A model generated the notes under the pieces. The model was given only the letters and a program-made list of their open reading frames with translations, did no database searches and was not told the origin of the DNA. Shown here piece by piece: positions 18,390-27,624 of a stretch of 64,000 nt of DNA. Origin of the DNA: Chloroflexota bacterium (GTDB lineage Bacteria > Chloroflexota > Anaerolineae > Anaerolineales > UBA11579); contig JABFGG010000006.1 of assembly GCA_013112575.1 (NCBI GenBank), forward strand, positions 210,741 to 274,740, given 5' to 3'. Position numbers and translations under genes: made by a program. The stretch's first letter is position 1. Each line of letters opens with the position of its first letter.

Positions 18390-20693
18390 TCATCCCAATG
18401 CAACATCAGGAGGTATAGCCCTCAAATAATCTCGATACGATCTGCTTTCATTAATTAGATTAGACAAGGAAGCCAATATCTGGTCTGTGTTCTGAATTGA
18501 TTGTTCATTTTCATAAGCTTTAATCTGAACATGAGCATCACTTAGATCTCTTATGAGGAAATCGCCACGCGCCTCGAACCAGGCCAATCCCAAACGAACA
18601 GCAACAGGGGTTTGCGCAGTTACGGCCGCAAGCTTTTCCAAGGAAATCTTCCCCTCCATTGTGTTCACGGCGAACTTTACAGCACCTCCAAGGCGCTGCA
18701 AAAATGAATTCACATCACTTTCTTTTGGATGATTACCAAACAAATACACCTTTTGAGGCTTTGTTCTTGCAATGATTTCTGATAGCGTTGAGCGGTCAGG
18801 CGGCAAAGTGTAAATTGCCAGTGTTTCAGACTCTTCAACTTCCGTTCTGTCTAAGCCAGAAACAGCTTTGCCTGCTTCCCCCTCCACCCAAACTGTAACT
18901 GCCTCTTGTTCGATGATTTCCGCTAGTTTTTCCTGCGGTCGGGCAACACCGCGTAGATCCACCAAATCAAAAGGCAACTCCTCTTCCCGCTCTTCAACAA
19001 TGATTTCTTCATAGCGAGCATCAAGCCATTCGACGCGCAGCTCGCGTTGCTCACGGAACATAGACGTTCGCGCATGGAAAGCAAGGTCGAATCCTTCCGT
19101 CGGCAGATCAAACCCTGCCCCACCCCACCAGAACACTTTCCGTTCAACACCAGCTTTATCCACAACAGTGACCTGCAAGTGCTCGCCAGTTTTCCCCAGA
19201 TCCCGAACTTTTGTGACCTGAAGATCCCGGGACATGAAAATCAAGGCTGGATTCCCGGCTCCAAAAGGTGCTAACCGTTCGACATCTTCAATTAGCGCTT
19301 CATCGAGTTCATCCCACGGCAATTCGGCATCGATTCTCACTTCCTGAACCAGGTCTTTTGTCTCGATCTGTTCAGCAACGGCTTTCGATAGTCGTCTCCG
19401 AAAAGTCGATACATTTTCTACGAGCAAAGACATACCGGCAGCCATAGGGTGGCCGCCATACCCAATAAGAAGATCGGAAACTTTTGTTATCGCCGCGGTG
19501 ATATCTATCCCCTCTACTGAGCGAGCTGAACCCGCAGCGATCTCATCTGATTTGTATGATAAGAGGATCGCCGGACGTTGGTACCGCTCCGCCAATTTGT
19601 TGGCCACCAAGCCGAGAACGCCGCCCGGCCAATGTGGATGCTCTAATACCAACACATTATGCTCCAAGAGCGTAGGATCACGCTCGATCTGGGAAAGAGC
19701 ACCTTGCAGAACCTGCCGTGTCAATAACTGTCTCTGGCTGTTCAAGCCCTCGAGGTCTTGAGCCAGGATGCGTGCTTTGGTAATATCATCCGTCGTGAAA
19801 AACTCAACGCTCGAATTTGCATCTCCCAGCCGTCCAAGTGCATTAAGTCTTGGGGCTATCTGGAAGTTGATATCGGTTTCAGTGAGCTGTAGGGGCTGCA
19901 CTTCAGCAACTCGCATCAGCTCCTGGAGACCTGGCCTTTCTGTAGTGCGCAGCACTTCCAGACCAAGTTGCAGAAGATAGCGAGCATCACCGCGTTGCTC
20001 AGCTACATCAGCAACAATGCCCAGGGCGACAAGGTCCAAATAGGTTGACGCTTCCTCCAAGCGATCTGCGCGCCTTAGGAGCTCTTCTACCAACTTATAG
20101 GCTACACCCACCCCAGGAAGGCTAGAAAGCGGGTGGTCCTCGGGCAGGCGGCGCGAATTCACAACGGCATGTGCATTCGGTAGGGTTTCAGGCAAGGCAT
20201 GATGGTCTGTGATGACCACTTGAACCCCCTGCGCGATGGCGTAATCGATTGACTCGTGCTCGGAAATACCTGTATCACAGGTCAGGAGGATATCCATGCC
20301 GGTGGCGATCAACTCTTTGAGGACCTCCAGATTGATACCATGTGATTCTTTGTGCCGCAGTGGTATGTGATAGAAAACATTGGCGCCTAGTGATCGCAAA
20401 GCGGAGACCAGCAACGATGTTGCCGTTTGCCCATCAACGTCAAAATCCCCCCATACACATATCGCCTTCTTCTCTGCGATAGCAGGCTCAAGGATCTCTA
20501 CAGCCTTGTCCAGGTCTGGCAGGTCCGTAGCAGGGGTGGGAATGTAGGCTGCAGGGTCTAGAAAAGCCGCGGCCTTATCGGGATCTGAAAAGCCGCGACG
20601 TACGAGGGTCTCGGCGACTAATGGGTGTCCCCCAACAAGTTCCTCCAGCTCAGGCGGAACATTGGCTGGAGCGGGAAGCGCCCACTCTTTCAT
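18390..20693 (-). CDS. recJ: RecJ-type single-strand DNA exonuclease
   Basis: 767 residues. The DHH phosphoesterase core is intact: WGDFDVDGQTATSL (D83, D85, D87), LTCDTGISEHES, ITDHHALPET (163-165), and the DHHA1 motif IGYGGHPMAAGMS. An OB-like region follows (LQVTKVRDLGKTGEHLQVTV). About 190 further C-terminal residues resemble the extended tails of Chloroflexota and Firmicutes RecJ proteins. It degrades single-stranded DNA 5'-3' in recombination and repair. It starts three bases after the PD-(D/E)XK nuclease stop, in one operon with two helicases, an arrangement that could replace RecBCD/AddAB-style end processing. Confidence 0.93.
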   Translation of the reverse strand: MKEWALPAPANVPPELEELVGGHPLVAETLVRRGFSDPDKAAAFLDPAAYIPTPATDLPDLDKAVEILEPAIAEKKAICVWGDFDVDGQTATSLLVSALRSLGANVFYHIPLRHKESHGINLEVLKELIATGMDILLTCDTGISEHESIDYAIAQGVQVVITDHHALPETLPNAHAVVNSRRLPEDHPLSSLPGVGVAYKLVEELLRRADRLEEASTYLDLVALGIVADVAEQRGDARYLLQLGLEVLRTTERPGLQELMRVAEVQPLQLTETDINFQIAPRLNALGRLGDANSSVEFFTTDDITKARILAQDLEGLNSQRQLLTRQVLQGALSQIERDPTLLEHNVLVLEHPHWPGGVLGLVANKLAERYQRPAILLSYKSDEIAAGSARSVEGIDITAAITKVSDLLIGYGGHPMAAGMSLLVENVSTFRRRLSKAVAEQIETKDLVQEVRIDAELPWDELDEALIEDVERLAPFGAGNPALIFMSRDLQVTKVRDLGKTGEHLQVTVVDKAGVERKVFWWGGAGFDLPTEGFDLAFHARTSMFREQRELRVEWLDARYEEIIVEEREEELPFDLVDLRGVARPQEKLAEIIEQEAVTVWVEGEAGKAVSGLDRTEVEESETLAIYTLPPDRSTLSEIIARTKPQKVYLFGNHPKESDVNSFLQRLGGAVKFAVNTMEGKISLEKLAAVTAQTPVAVRLGLAWFEARGDFLIRDLSDAHVQIKAYENEQSIQNTDQILASLSNLINESRSYRDYLRAIPPDVALG

Positions 20694-20696
20694 ACG

Positions 20697-21527
20697 CTAA
20701 AACTCAACTTCAGCGAGCTGCTCAAAATCGATCTCAACTTCTTCCGATGGCTCCAGGAGTTCAGCGATCTCCTCATAGTCCCCTGTACCAGCAGCTTCGC
20801 CACGTCCGCAAAGTGAACGATAAACACAATACTCGCAGCGCCGCTTTTCTGTCGTTAAAGGGAAGTCTTCCTCCCGGAGCAACTTTAATTCTTCGATCGT
20901 GTTCTCGATGTAAGCTCGATCTCGTGTGTATTGCTCATCACTGTAAGGGAAGGAAATCGTCGTACCTGGGTCCTCAGCGTACCAGTAGTTCATCTCAATT
21001 TGTGAGGGTAAAACAGCGTTTCCTTCATTTAATACATGCCCCGCTTCTACCAATACCAGTGGGTAAATGATGGTTTGCATCCTGCGTTCGAGCGTCTCTC
21101 GTTTGGGCGTATATCTACCGGTTTTCCAGTCATAGATCACCCATTTGTCCCCGTCGCTCTTTAGCAGAAGGTCATATTTGGCTACCAGGCGATGCCCAGC
21201 GATCGTGCAGGACAGTAACCGCTCTGGATACTTTTGGCCCGGCTGATCGACGAGTCCGGATTGCAGAAAAGCCAACCACCAATCTGCAAGCTGACCTTCC
21301 CCCGCCAGGGCGGTCAGGCGATCCACCGGCAGGCCTAATACATATTGGTGCGCAAGCTTGTGGAACTGTGAACCAGCACGCATGCGTTTTTCATTTTCAA
21401 GTACCGGTTCCGACTCAATGGCTGGCCAGGCAAGCTGTTCGAGATGCCGCAATTGGAATCGGCGTCGGCAATCGACAAGGTCCTGCAAACTTGTTTGGCT
21501 GAAGATGAGATCAGAGGGCAGCGTCAT
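20697..21527 (-). CDS. PD-(D/E)XK nuclease with a probable Fe-S cluster (RecB/Cas4/AddB-like)
   Basis: 276 residues from the ATG at 21527, which overlaps the helicase stop by 17 bases. The nuclease motif is VIYDWKTGRY (D and K of the PD-(D/E)XK site), followed by QTIIYPLVL (motif QxxxY). A lone early cysteine (C20, VDCRRRF) plus RRCEYCVYRSLC near the C-terminus form the four-cysteine iron-sulfur staple of AddB/Cas4 nucleases. With the two upstream helicases it resembles an AddAB-type end-resection machine whose nuclease domain is a separate polypeptide. Confidence 0.87.
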   Translation of the reverse strand: MTLPSDLIFSQTSLQDLVDCRRRFQLRHLEQLAWPAIESEPVLENEKRMRAGSQFHKLAHQYVLGLPVDRLTALAGEGQLADWWLAFLQSGLVDQPGQKYPERLLSCTIAGHRLVAKYDLLLKSDGDKWVIYDWKTGRYTPKRETLERRMQTIIYPLVLVEAGHVLNEGNAVLPSQIEMNYWYAEDPGTTISFPYSDEQYTRDRAYIENTIEELKLLREEDFPLTTEKRRCEYCVYRSLCGRGEAAGTGDYEEIAELLEPSEEVEIDFEQLAEVEF

Positions 21528-23778
21528 TTTGATCACTTTCAAGGTAGGTGCGCAGCGCGGTAAAGGCGGCTGCCGGGCGATTGTCACCACGATTACCCGT
21601 ATTCCAGGTCACGACCAGTTCTTTTTTGGCGCGAGTAATGCCAACGTAAAACAAACGCAAGCGCTCTTTTACGTATTCCATCTCGGCATCCTTTGTCCCT
21701 TCACCCTCCTCTTTCCAATCAAAATCAGTCCTACCAAGCAAATTGTCAAGCTGCGCTTCGGCTTCGGCTTGCAAGTCCAACTCGTCGCGCCAGAACCACC
21801 TTCGGGAGCGGTAATAGTCGTAGGGTTGCCCGGAAGGAAAATCATAGTTGCTAACCCCGACGAGATGCACCCGGTCCCACTCAAGCCCTTTGGCCTTGTG
21901 CATCGTCGCCACGCAGATCTTGCCGGCATACTTCTGGGGCTCAAATTCGCGGTCATCTTCTCCGAAGCCTGTGTAATTGCCACGTCGTTTGCGCGTGGCG
22001 ATCATTTTTAGTTCATTGGCTGTGTCGTTTAAACTCCATTCCTCATTTTGAATACGCGAGCGCCTGAGGTCAAGAGCAACTTTGTGAACCAGTGCTAACT
22101 CCGAAGCCTGCCGGAAAAGGTCCTGACCAATCGTGAGGATCAGCTGATCAACCGGCAAAAGCACAGCCCCCTGCCAACGACGCACAATCCTTCGAAACTC
22201 CTCCAACTCATCGCTCAGGTCATCATCTTCAAGAGTTGCAAGGAGCCCGTCCAGTGCATCCATTGCCGGTCCAGGCCAGACAAAATCCTCGACACTGGGG
22301 AGTTTTGCGATTTCTTTTGCAATGCGTTCGATCACCGGCCAGGTATCCGCATCATCCTGTTTATCTCGGCGCCAGGCTTTGTAGGCATTGGCCAGACGCC
22401 TGGCATCCTTAGGATTGGCAAGATGGTTCAGCACATGCGTCATCGCACCCACAGTCTTGCGTGTGCTGTAGGTGATCTTTAACAGCGTGTCGGTATACGG
22501 CAGGTCGCGTGCTTCCAACTGCTCAACTAGATTCTGCCCGATCCAGGCAGCGGGGACGAGCACAGCCAGTGTGCTTTCTGGATGCGCCTCGATCCATGCG
22601 CCTGCGTCATTGGCCACGAACTCAAGCTCCTCGCCCAAGGAGCGCTCCTGATCATCAAAATATATGTAAGTTTCATCATCAGGCGGATTGGGCTGGGGGT
22701 CGCCTGGCGGGGTGGGTTCAATAGGCGGTGGCGAAAGTGCTATACGTGCATCTTCCACCGGGTGCTCCTCCATAACCCAGCGGATCAGTTCGTTTGCTAG
22801 CCGAATAATGCCTTCTGTAGAGCGCCCCGAATTAGGCAGCTCACGTTGAAAGCCAGCCTTGTCGGCAATGAAGTTCCGCAACAATTCTGGATCTGCGGTC
22901 GTAAAGGTTTCAAAGATGGCCTGGTTGGGGTCCCCGACCCTCACCCAGTTGCCGCCTACCCCTGCAAGCTTCTCCAATATGCGTTCCTGCATGACGCTGC
23001 TGTCCTGCGCCTCATCTTCCAAAATGTAAGGCCATAGATCACGGTAATAGGCCAGATAGCTTTCGTCAAGGGATAGGGCCTGGTCCGCCATGCGGATCAA
23101 ATCGGAGAAATCAACTGCCCCACGGTATTCCAGCGCACGCTGGTACACACCGTAGATGTCAATGCACATGGCTGCAAGCGGTAACGAATCCCGGACTTCT
23201 TCTAGCCTCTGGCTGAGACGCCCAAAGGATAAACCGTTGTCTTTTGCTAGCTGGATGAAATTCCAGCTGACCTCGCGCACATGTTCGTGTATCTTGCTGC
23301 GGTATAGGTTCTCCTTCTTTTGTTCATTCTCATAAACGTCTTCGATCAAATAATGATCAAGTGCATTTGGATGCTGCCTGAGCCAGGAACGCGCAGCATC
23401 CTCGACAATACCTACACTATCGGGCTCATCCACGATCTGGAAATTCTCATCTAGATTGAGCAGATCAGGGCGCCGCCGCACGATGTCATGCGCCAGACCA
23501 TGCAGTGTGCGCACACGGTAGCCGATCTTTGGCATGAGCTGCTCACCCTGAATAAACTCGCCAATACGTGCAGAGAAGTTGTCCACAGCTGAGTTCACCA
23601 ACGTTACGATCAGGACCTCCTGCCCATCTGCGAGCAAGTTACTTCTAATGATTTCAACGGCGAGGCGCGAAAGGGTCCAGGTCTTGCCGCTGCCAGGCAC
23701 TGCCGCGATGCCCATGTAGCCTCTCTCATAGGCAAGGATCTCAGCCTGTTTTGGGCGCGGTTTGAAGTCCTGCATCAT
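21511..23778 (-). CDS. UvrD/Rep-like SF1A DNA helicase
   Basis: 755 residues. Motifs in order: Q-motif PRPKQAEILAY, Walker A AAVPGSGKTWTLSRL, ILEDEAQDSSVMQE (II), VGDPNQAIFETF (III), VATMHKAKGLEWDRVHL (V) and RLFYVGITRAKKEL (VI). No nuclease domain is attached, unlike AddA. It overlaps the upstream helicase gene by ATGA and the downstream nuclease gene by 17 bases, so the three proteins are produced together. Likely role: 3'-5' unwinding in DNA end processing or repair. Confidence 0.92.
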   Translation of the reverse strand: MMQDFKPRPKQAEILAYERGYMGIAAVPGSGKTWTLSRLAVEIIRSNLLADGQEVLIVTLVNSAVDNFSARIGEFIQGEQLMPKIGYRVRTLHGLAHDIVRRRPDLLNLDENFQIVDEPDSVGIVEDAARSWLRQHPNALDHYLIEDVYENEQKKENLYRSKIHEHVREVSWNFIQLAKDNGLSFGRLSQRLEEVRDSLPLAAMCIDIYGVYQRALEYRGAVDFSDLIRMADQALSLDESYLAYYRDLWPYILEDEAQDSSVMQERILEKLAGVGGNWVRVGDPNQAIFETFTTADPELLRNFIADKAGFQRELPNSGRSTEGIIRLANELIRWVMEEHPVEDARIALSPPPIEPTPPGDPQPNPPDDETYIYFDDQERSLGEELEFVANDAGAWIEAHPESTLAVLVPAAWIGQNLVEQLEARDLPYTDTLLKITYSTRKTVGAMTHVLNHLANPKDARRLANAYKAWRRDKQDDADTWPVIERIAKEIAKLPSVEDFVWPGPAMDALDGLLATLEDDDLSDELEEFRRIVRRWQGAVLLPVDQLILTIGQDLFRQASELALVHKVALDLRRSRIQNEEWSLNDTANELKMIATRKRRGNYTGFGEDDREFEPQKYAGKICVATMHKAKGLEWDRVHLVGVSNYDFPSGQPYDYYRSRRWFWRDELDLQAEAEAQLDNLLGRTDFDWKEEGEGTKDAEMEYVKERLRLFYVGITRAKKELVVTWNTGNRGDNRPAAAFTALRTYLESDQNDAAL

Positions 23779-25883
23779 AGCGTTCCTCTTGGGGCACGCT
23801 TCAAAATACTGTTGAGCGCTTTTTGGAGGTCCCCCGTCATTTCGTAACCCGCTTCATTTAATTCACTGAGCCCCAGGTAAATCGCTTTACGGCAGCGGCG
23901 CACAAGGCCCACGGTCAGGCGGGCCATGCTTTCGCGTGCGTATTGCTCCTCATCTTCCATGGTCCACTTGCGTCCCTCTGGCCATCGGCGACTGAGCACT
24001 TCTGGATGAGTCAGTGGTTGGTACAGGCGCTGATACCAATCCGTGCTGCCGATGTTCAACCAGAATTGATAATCCACCGGTTGGTTGCGCATCAGGAAGG
24101 TGTATGCAGGAGCGATCAGCACGCTCTCATCCTGAGCTGTTGTCCAGCTGCCGATATATTGGGCCGCGATCACGCCCTGCTCTACCATATGGATGTATTC
24201 TTGCCCGAGTGTTCGTTCACTTTCTTCAAGGATATCGCCTGCGATCCAGCGGAACTTCTGTACCGACTCGATCAGATTTGCGGTTAACTGTCCTGCATTG
24301 TAATCCTCATGGAAACCAAAGCCTGGTTGGGACAAAACCTCCCCAAAAAGCGAACTCAAGAAGAAATCAAGTTCCTCTTCTTCTGTAGCCATGTAATCCC
24401 GAAGCCAGTTTCTCAGGCGTTCGTAACGTTCACCCACCTGGTAGGTCACTCTCTCCTGGATCTCAGCAGATATAGATTCGAACGCTTCAAGCGCCCCATC
24501 TCGTTCGCCATATACATGTTCGGCCAGCAGCTGAGCACGAACCAGGTCAAGTTCGCCCACAGCTTGCATAAGCATGAAGGTGATTTCTTGACGTGTTGGT
24601 TTATAGCCCCAGCCCAAGTGAGCCAATTTAGCCAGGTTGATCAGGCATTCAATAACAGGTTCTTCACTAAGTGAGCGCGATGGTCGGTGGGTGCTCACGG
24701 AGATTTCCTGATTGTTTAGCCTCTCAACCAATGAATAGCGCAAACTGTCTGAGAGGTACGGTGCCAAAACAGCGATCTCGCCAGGAGACACACCCTGATC
24801 GTGCACAAGCATGCGGATCTCATTCACAACCCAATCCAACATGGCCGGGAAGTAGACATGATGCTGGTATGGCAAGATCGTTTCAAGCTCATGCATGGCG
24901 GGCCACTTCTTAGGCGGATGCGCCTCGCCCTGCAAAACAATGTATCGCAGGCTTTCTGAGAAGCTTGTTAGTTCTGAACCCATCACAAATGATTCGGTGA
25001 ACTCGATGTCCTCATGGCACGACTCACTCAAACGCAAGGCGCTGTCTGGGTCGGCACCCAAGAAGCGTCGATTTCCTGCCTCCTGGTCGTAGATCAAAAG
25101 AGCAGATGAGAAGGAAGGAAGCCATTCCAGCAACATATCATGGGCGACGGGAACCTTTTCCTCCAGATTGTCAACAATGGTGTGCGTGTATTGACGGATC
25201 AGGTATTCCTGACATAAAGTGCCAGGAGACCACAAATGCTCCAAAAAGACCTCAAGTTGTAGTGAAAAGTCGAGCAGATTGTGCGCCAAGCAGTATTCCC
25301 TGAATTCGTTTGCGCAGCTTTGGACGTCGTAGAAGACGCGTGCTTTGCCTGGATCTTCTAGATCGGCCGGGCGCAAACGCGCAGCAATTTCCGTATGAGG
25401 AAAGCCTACGCCTGCGGCCTTGTCCAGATTGTCGATCACCTGGCTGTATAGACGATAACTGGGGATGGAAACAGACTCAAAAACTCCGTGTTCGAACTTA
25501 GGCTCAACGATGCGAGCCATGTAATATTGCGCTGTTTCCAACGTAAGGAAGATCGGCGGTTCGTTAGGTTGAGCAAATCCGGCTTCTTCGGCGATCAGTG
25601 GCCAGTATAGATCGACCATGCGGCGCGCAAGACCACCAATGGTCAGAAAATCGATCATCTGTGTGCCCGATTGCTCCTGAACAGCCTGGGCATAGGGGAG
25701 ACCCAAAGCGCGTTGCGGTACGAGAACAAGGATGTTCTCTGCTTGCACACCTTGATCGAGCAGATATTGCAGCCGGGCAATACCCGCGGCTGTTTTCCCA
25801 GTCCCCGCCACGCCCTGCAAAAAAACTTTAGAATCGAGACTGGCTTCTGCGATGTCCAATTGCCCTGAGGATAATTCGGTCAT
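23775..25883 (-). CDS. AddB-like / divergent UvrD-superfamily protein
   Basis: 702 residues from the ATG at 25883; a GTG two codons upstream is also possible and neither has a strong ribosome site. Walker A is FLQGVAGTGKTAAG (K30) and the second motif is degenerate (TIVDNLEEK in place of DExQD). EIAVLAPYLSDSLRYSLVERL and MARLTVGLVRRCRKAIYLGLSEL match helicase C-terminal motifs. The divergent Walker B is reminiscent of AddB, which uses an inactive helicase fold to scan DNA. It overlaps the UvrD-like gene by ATGA. It heads the minus-strand array and is divergent from a small zinc protein gene. Confidence 0.75.
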   Translation of the reverse strand: MTELSSGQLDIAEASLDSKVFLQGVAGTGKTAAGIARLQYLLDQGVQAENILVLVPQRALGLPYAQAVQEQSGTQMIDFLTIGGLARRMVDLYWPLIAEEAGFAQPNEPPIFLTLETAQYYMARIVEPKFEHGVFESVSIPSYRLYSQVIDNLDKAAGVGFPHTEIAARLRPADLEDPGKARVFYDVQSCANEFREYCLAHNLLDFSLQLEVFLEHLWSPGTLCQEYLIRQYTHTIVDNLEEKVPVAHDMLLEWLPSFSSALLIYDQEAGNRRFLGADPDSALRLSESCHEDIEFTESFVMGSELTSFSESLRYIVLQGEAHPPKKWPAMHELETILPYQHHVYFPAMLDWVVNEIRMLVHDQGVSPGEIAVLAPYLSDSLRYSLVERLNNQEISVSTHRPSRSLSEEPVIECLINLAKLAHLGWGYKPTRQEITFMLMQAVGELDLVRAQLLAEHVYGERDGALEAFESISAEIQERVTYQVGERYERLRNWLRDYMATEEEELDFFLSSLFGEVLSQPGFGFHEDYNAGQLTANLIESVQKFRWIAGDILEESERTLGQEYIHMVEQGVIAAQYIGSWTTAQDESVLIAPAYTFLMRNQPVDYQFWLNIGSTDWYQRLYQPLTHPEVLSRRWPEGRKWTMEDEEQYARESMARLTVGLVRRCRKAIYLGLSELNEAGYEMTGDLQKALNSILKRAPRGTL

Positions 25884-25961
25884 AGCCACGATTAAAGATA
25901 CACTGCTTTTCCCGCGCGAGCAAGCTGTGCCATTACAATAGATACATTGATGAAGGCAAAG

Positions 25962-26237
25962 ATGTCTCAGATTGATGCACCCACATGTATCGTTTGCGCT
26001 AACGATATGCAGTTGGACGGCCACTTTCCCGGCTTATGGAAGTGCCCCAGCTGTCCCGTTGCCTATTACTGGGAAGATACAAAGAAGTATTTTACCGACC
26101 TGCACTGCCCTGAGTGCACACACCCCTTTGAGATACACTTTCAGTTCTTGGTTTGCCCTTTCTGTGAAAACACGTTGGAAATCTCTGAAGATTCTGCTTA
26201 TTGGCAACCAAGGGTTGATGATAAAAAATCAGACTGA
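25962..26237 (+). CDS. Small double zinc-ribbon protein
   Basis: 91 residues from the ATG at 25962 (GAAGG six bases upstream). Four CxxC knuckles (CIVC, CPSC, CPEC, CPFC) form two zinc ribbons separated by YYWEDTKKYF. No other domain. It is divergently transcribed from the AddB-like helicase and shares a 78-base intergenic region with it. Possibly a nucleic-acid-binding or regulatory protein; function unknown. Confidence 0.7.
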   Translation: MSQIDAPTCIVCANDMQLDGHFPGLWKCPSCPVAYYWEDTKKYFTDLHCPECTHPFEIHFQFLVCPFCENTLEISEDSAYWQPRVDDKKSD

Positions 26238-26458
26238 AAGAGTCTTCTAGCAAGTGTTATTAATGTAGGGGGCCTAGAGAAATATTCGAAAATATCATTT
26301 CTTCATCAATCCCCTATTCTGCATTTCTAAAAAATTGTTGTCTGTAATTGTAAAGTCTCCTGGACTGTTAGCTAGTTGTTTAGTGGTCTTTTGTTTAATT
26401 GTATAAAGCTTTGTGCATATATGGCTATACGCATGACATTGGCCTAAAGGAGATAAAC

Positions 26459-27385
26459 ATGAACGAGAAAAAGGCACAAGATGCAGAATATCCCACTGTC
26501 TTGCTGACAGCGGAGCAACGTCAAGAACTCACAAGCTTTCCAGAAGAAATGCCGTCTCGGGTCTTGAAGGACCATTTTACAATTTCAGCCGAAGATCTTG
26601 CATTCATCCAAAGACATCGCGGCTCTCACAATCGCTTGGGGATCGCCATCCAACTTGGTACGCTACGCTTTCTCGGTCGTGGCTTGACTGACATCCCGTT
26701 CGTCCCTCGCCAGGTGATCGACCATGTCGCGACCCAATTGGAAATTAACCCCAAAGCCTTTAGACAGTATGGCGAACGTGTGAGCACTTTCTATGAGCAT
26801 CTAGAGCGCATTCGCATCGCATATAAGTACCAGGACTACGTCTGGCCTGCCCCACTCCACTTAGCCCGGCACTTACTGCCATCTGCATTCCACAGTGATG
26901 AAGCCCTACCCTTGATCAAAAACGCATTGACCTATATGCAGCGCCGTAAGATCCTTGCCCCAGGCATCACTACCACTGAACGCCTGGTTCAGCGTGTGCT
27001 GCTCCTGGCACGCAGGATGGTAAATCAGCGTCTGACCGCGCCGCTTACAAATTCACAACGGGAAGCACTGGACTCGCTCCTAGAAACAAACGAAGAAATG
27101 GATGTGAGCCCGCTTGCCTGGCTGCGCACACCACCTCCAAAACCTTCTAATCCTGGAATGACCCATCTCTTTGAACGTGTAAACTTTTTGCGTTCCTTGA
27201 AGCTGCCGGGGCTGCCGGAAAATGTAGACGCAAACCGCACCAGTTGGAAGCTGTCTGGGAAACCCTTACCCCCAGAGAGCAGGTCGTCGTTGGTCGCTAC
27301 TGCGCCGGCTACGAAGAGCCGGCGATCGCAGCAGCTGAAGGAATCCAACCTGCTACTGTCCGACACCATATGCACAGGGCGATGA
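26459..27385 (+). pseudogene. Truncated Tn3-family transposase (N-terminal third)
   Basis: The ATG at 26459 follows AAGGAG at six bases. About 260 residues match the start of Tn3-family transposases: a DUF4158-type domain (FTISAEDLAFIQRHRG, NRLGIAIQLGTLRFLGRG, IPFVPRQVIDHVATQL) and the following helical region (SPLAWLRTPPPKPSNP). Full-length transposases are near 980 residues and end in a DDE nuclease; here similarity stops near 27240 and the frame runs out at 27385 inside LuxR-type sequence read in another phase. It cannot transpose. It marks an old Tn3 insertion or deletion junction. Confidence 0.8.
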
Positions 27386-27462
27386 AGAAGTTCCAGGTGG
27401 AGAAACGTGGACGCTTCCGTCACTTATTGCGCAACTGGGACTTCAGCGCCTTCGACCAATAG
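27244..27462 (+). pseudogene. LuxR-type helix-turn-helix fragment fused downstream of the Tn3 remnant
   Basis: A frame shifted relative to the transposase reads LTPREQVVVGRYCAGYEEPA then PATVRHHMHRAMKKF, a LuxR/sigma-region-4-like helix-turn-helix of about 55 residues, ending LLRNWDFSAFDQ. No effector or receiver domain precedes it; the frame upstream dissolves into transposase sequence. The only start is a TTG at 27244 without a ribosome site. Most likely the 3' end of a regulator gene cut by the transposon event. Its last 42 bases recur near 33394. Confidence 0.65.
27421..27462 (+). repeat. Copy 1 of the LuxR 3'-end direct repeat
   Basis: Starts CACTTATTGCGCAA and encodes LLRNWDFSAFDQ-stop. 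The related copy in the same orientation at 33394-33439 shares the first 14 bases exactly and the TTCAGCGCC and TCGACC blocks. Confidence 0.6.
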
Positions 27463-27562
27463 CACAAGCCCTTCATCACCTAATCTACAGATGCCTCATG
27501 AACAGGCGAACGTTAAAAAGAATGCCATCCTTTCTTGCAAGAAGGGCGCATAATTACTTTAA

Positions 27563-27578
27563 AGGAGGCAGTCCTCCT
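27563..27578 (-). terminator. Candidate terminator hairpin after the patatin-like gene
   Basis: AGGAGG (27563-27568), 4-base loop, CCTCCT (27573-27578); on the minus strand it is followed by TTTAAAG. A second near-perfect 9-base palindrome lies at about 27530-27550. Short U tract, so strength is uncertain. Confidence 0.35.
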
Positions 27579-27624
27579 CTAGAGGTTTGTCCAGCCAGAG
27601 CTAACCAACTTGGTCAATATGGCC

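Noticed and set aside
20621..21070. Long plus-strand frame opposite recJ and the nuclease gene
   Set aside because: It is a shadow of two well-supported minus-strand genes and has no domain of its own.
21511..25883. Standard AddAB nuclease-helicase
   Set aside because: Neither helicase carries a fused nuclease domain; the only PD-(D/E)XK nuclease is a separate 276-residue protein, so the classical name would mislead.
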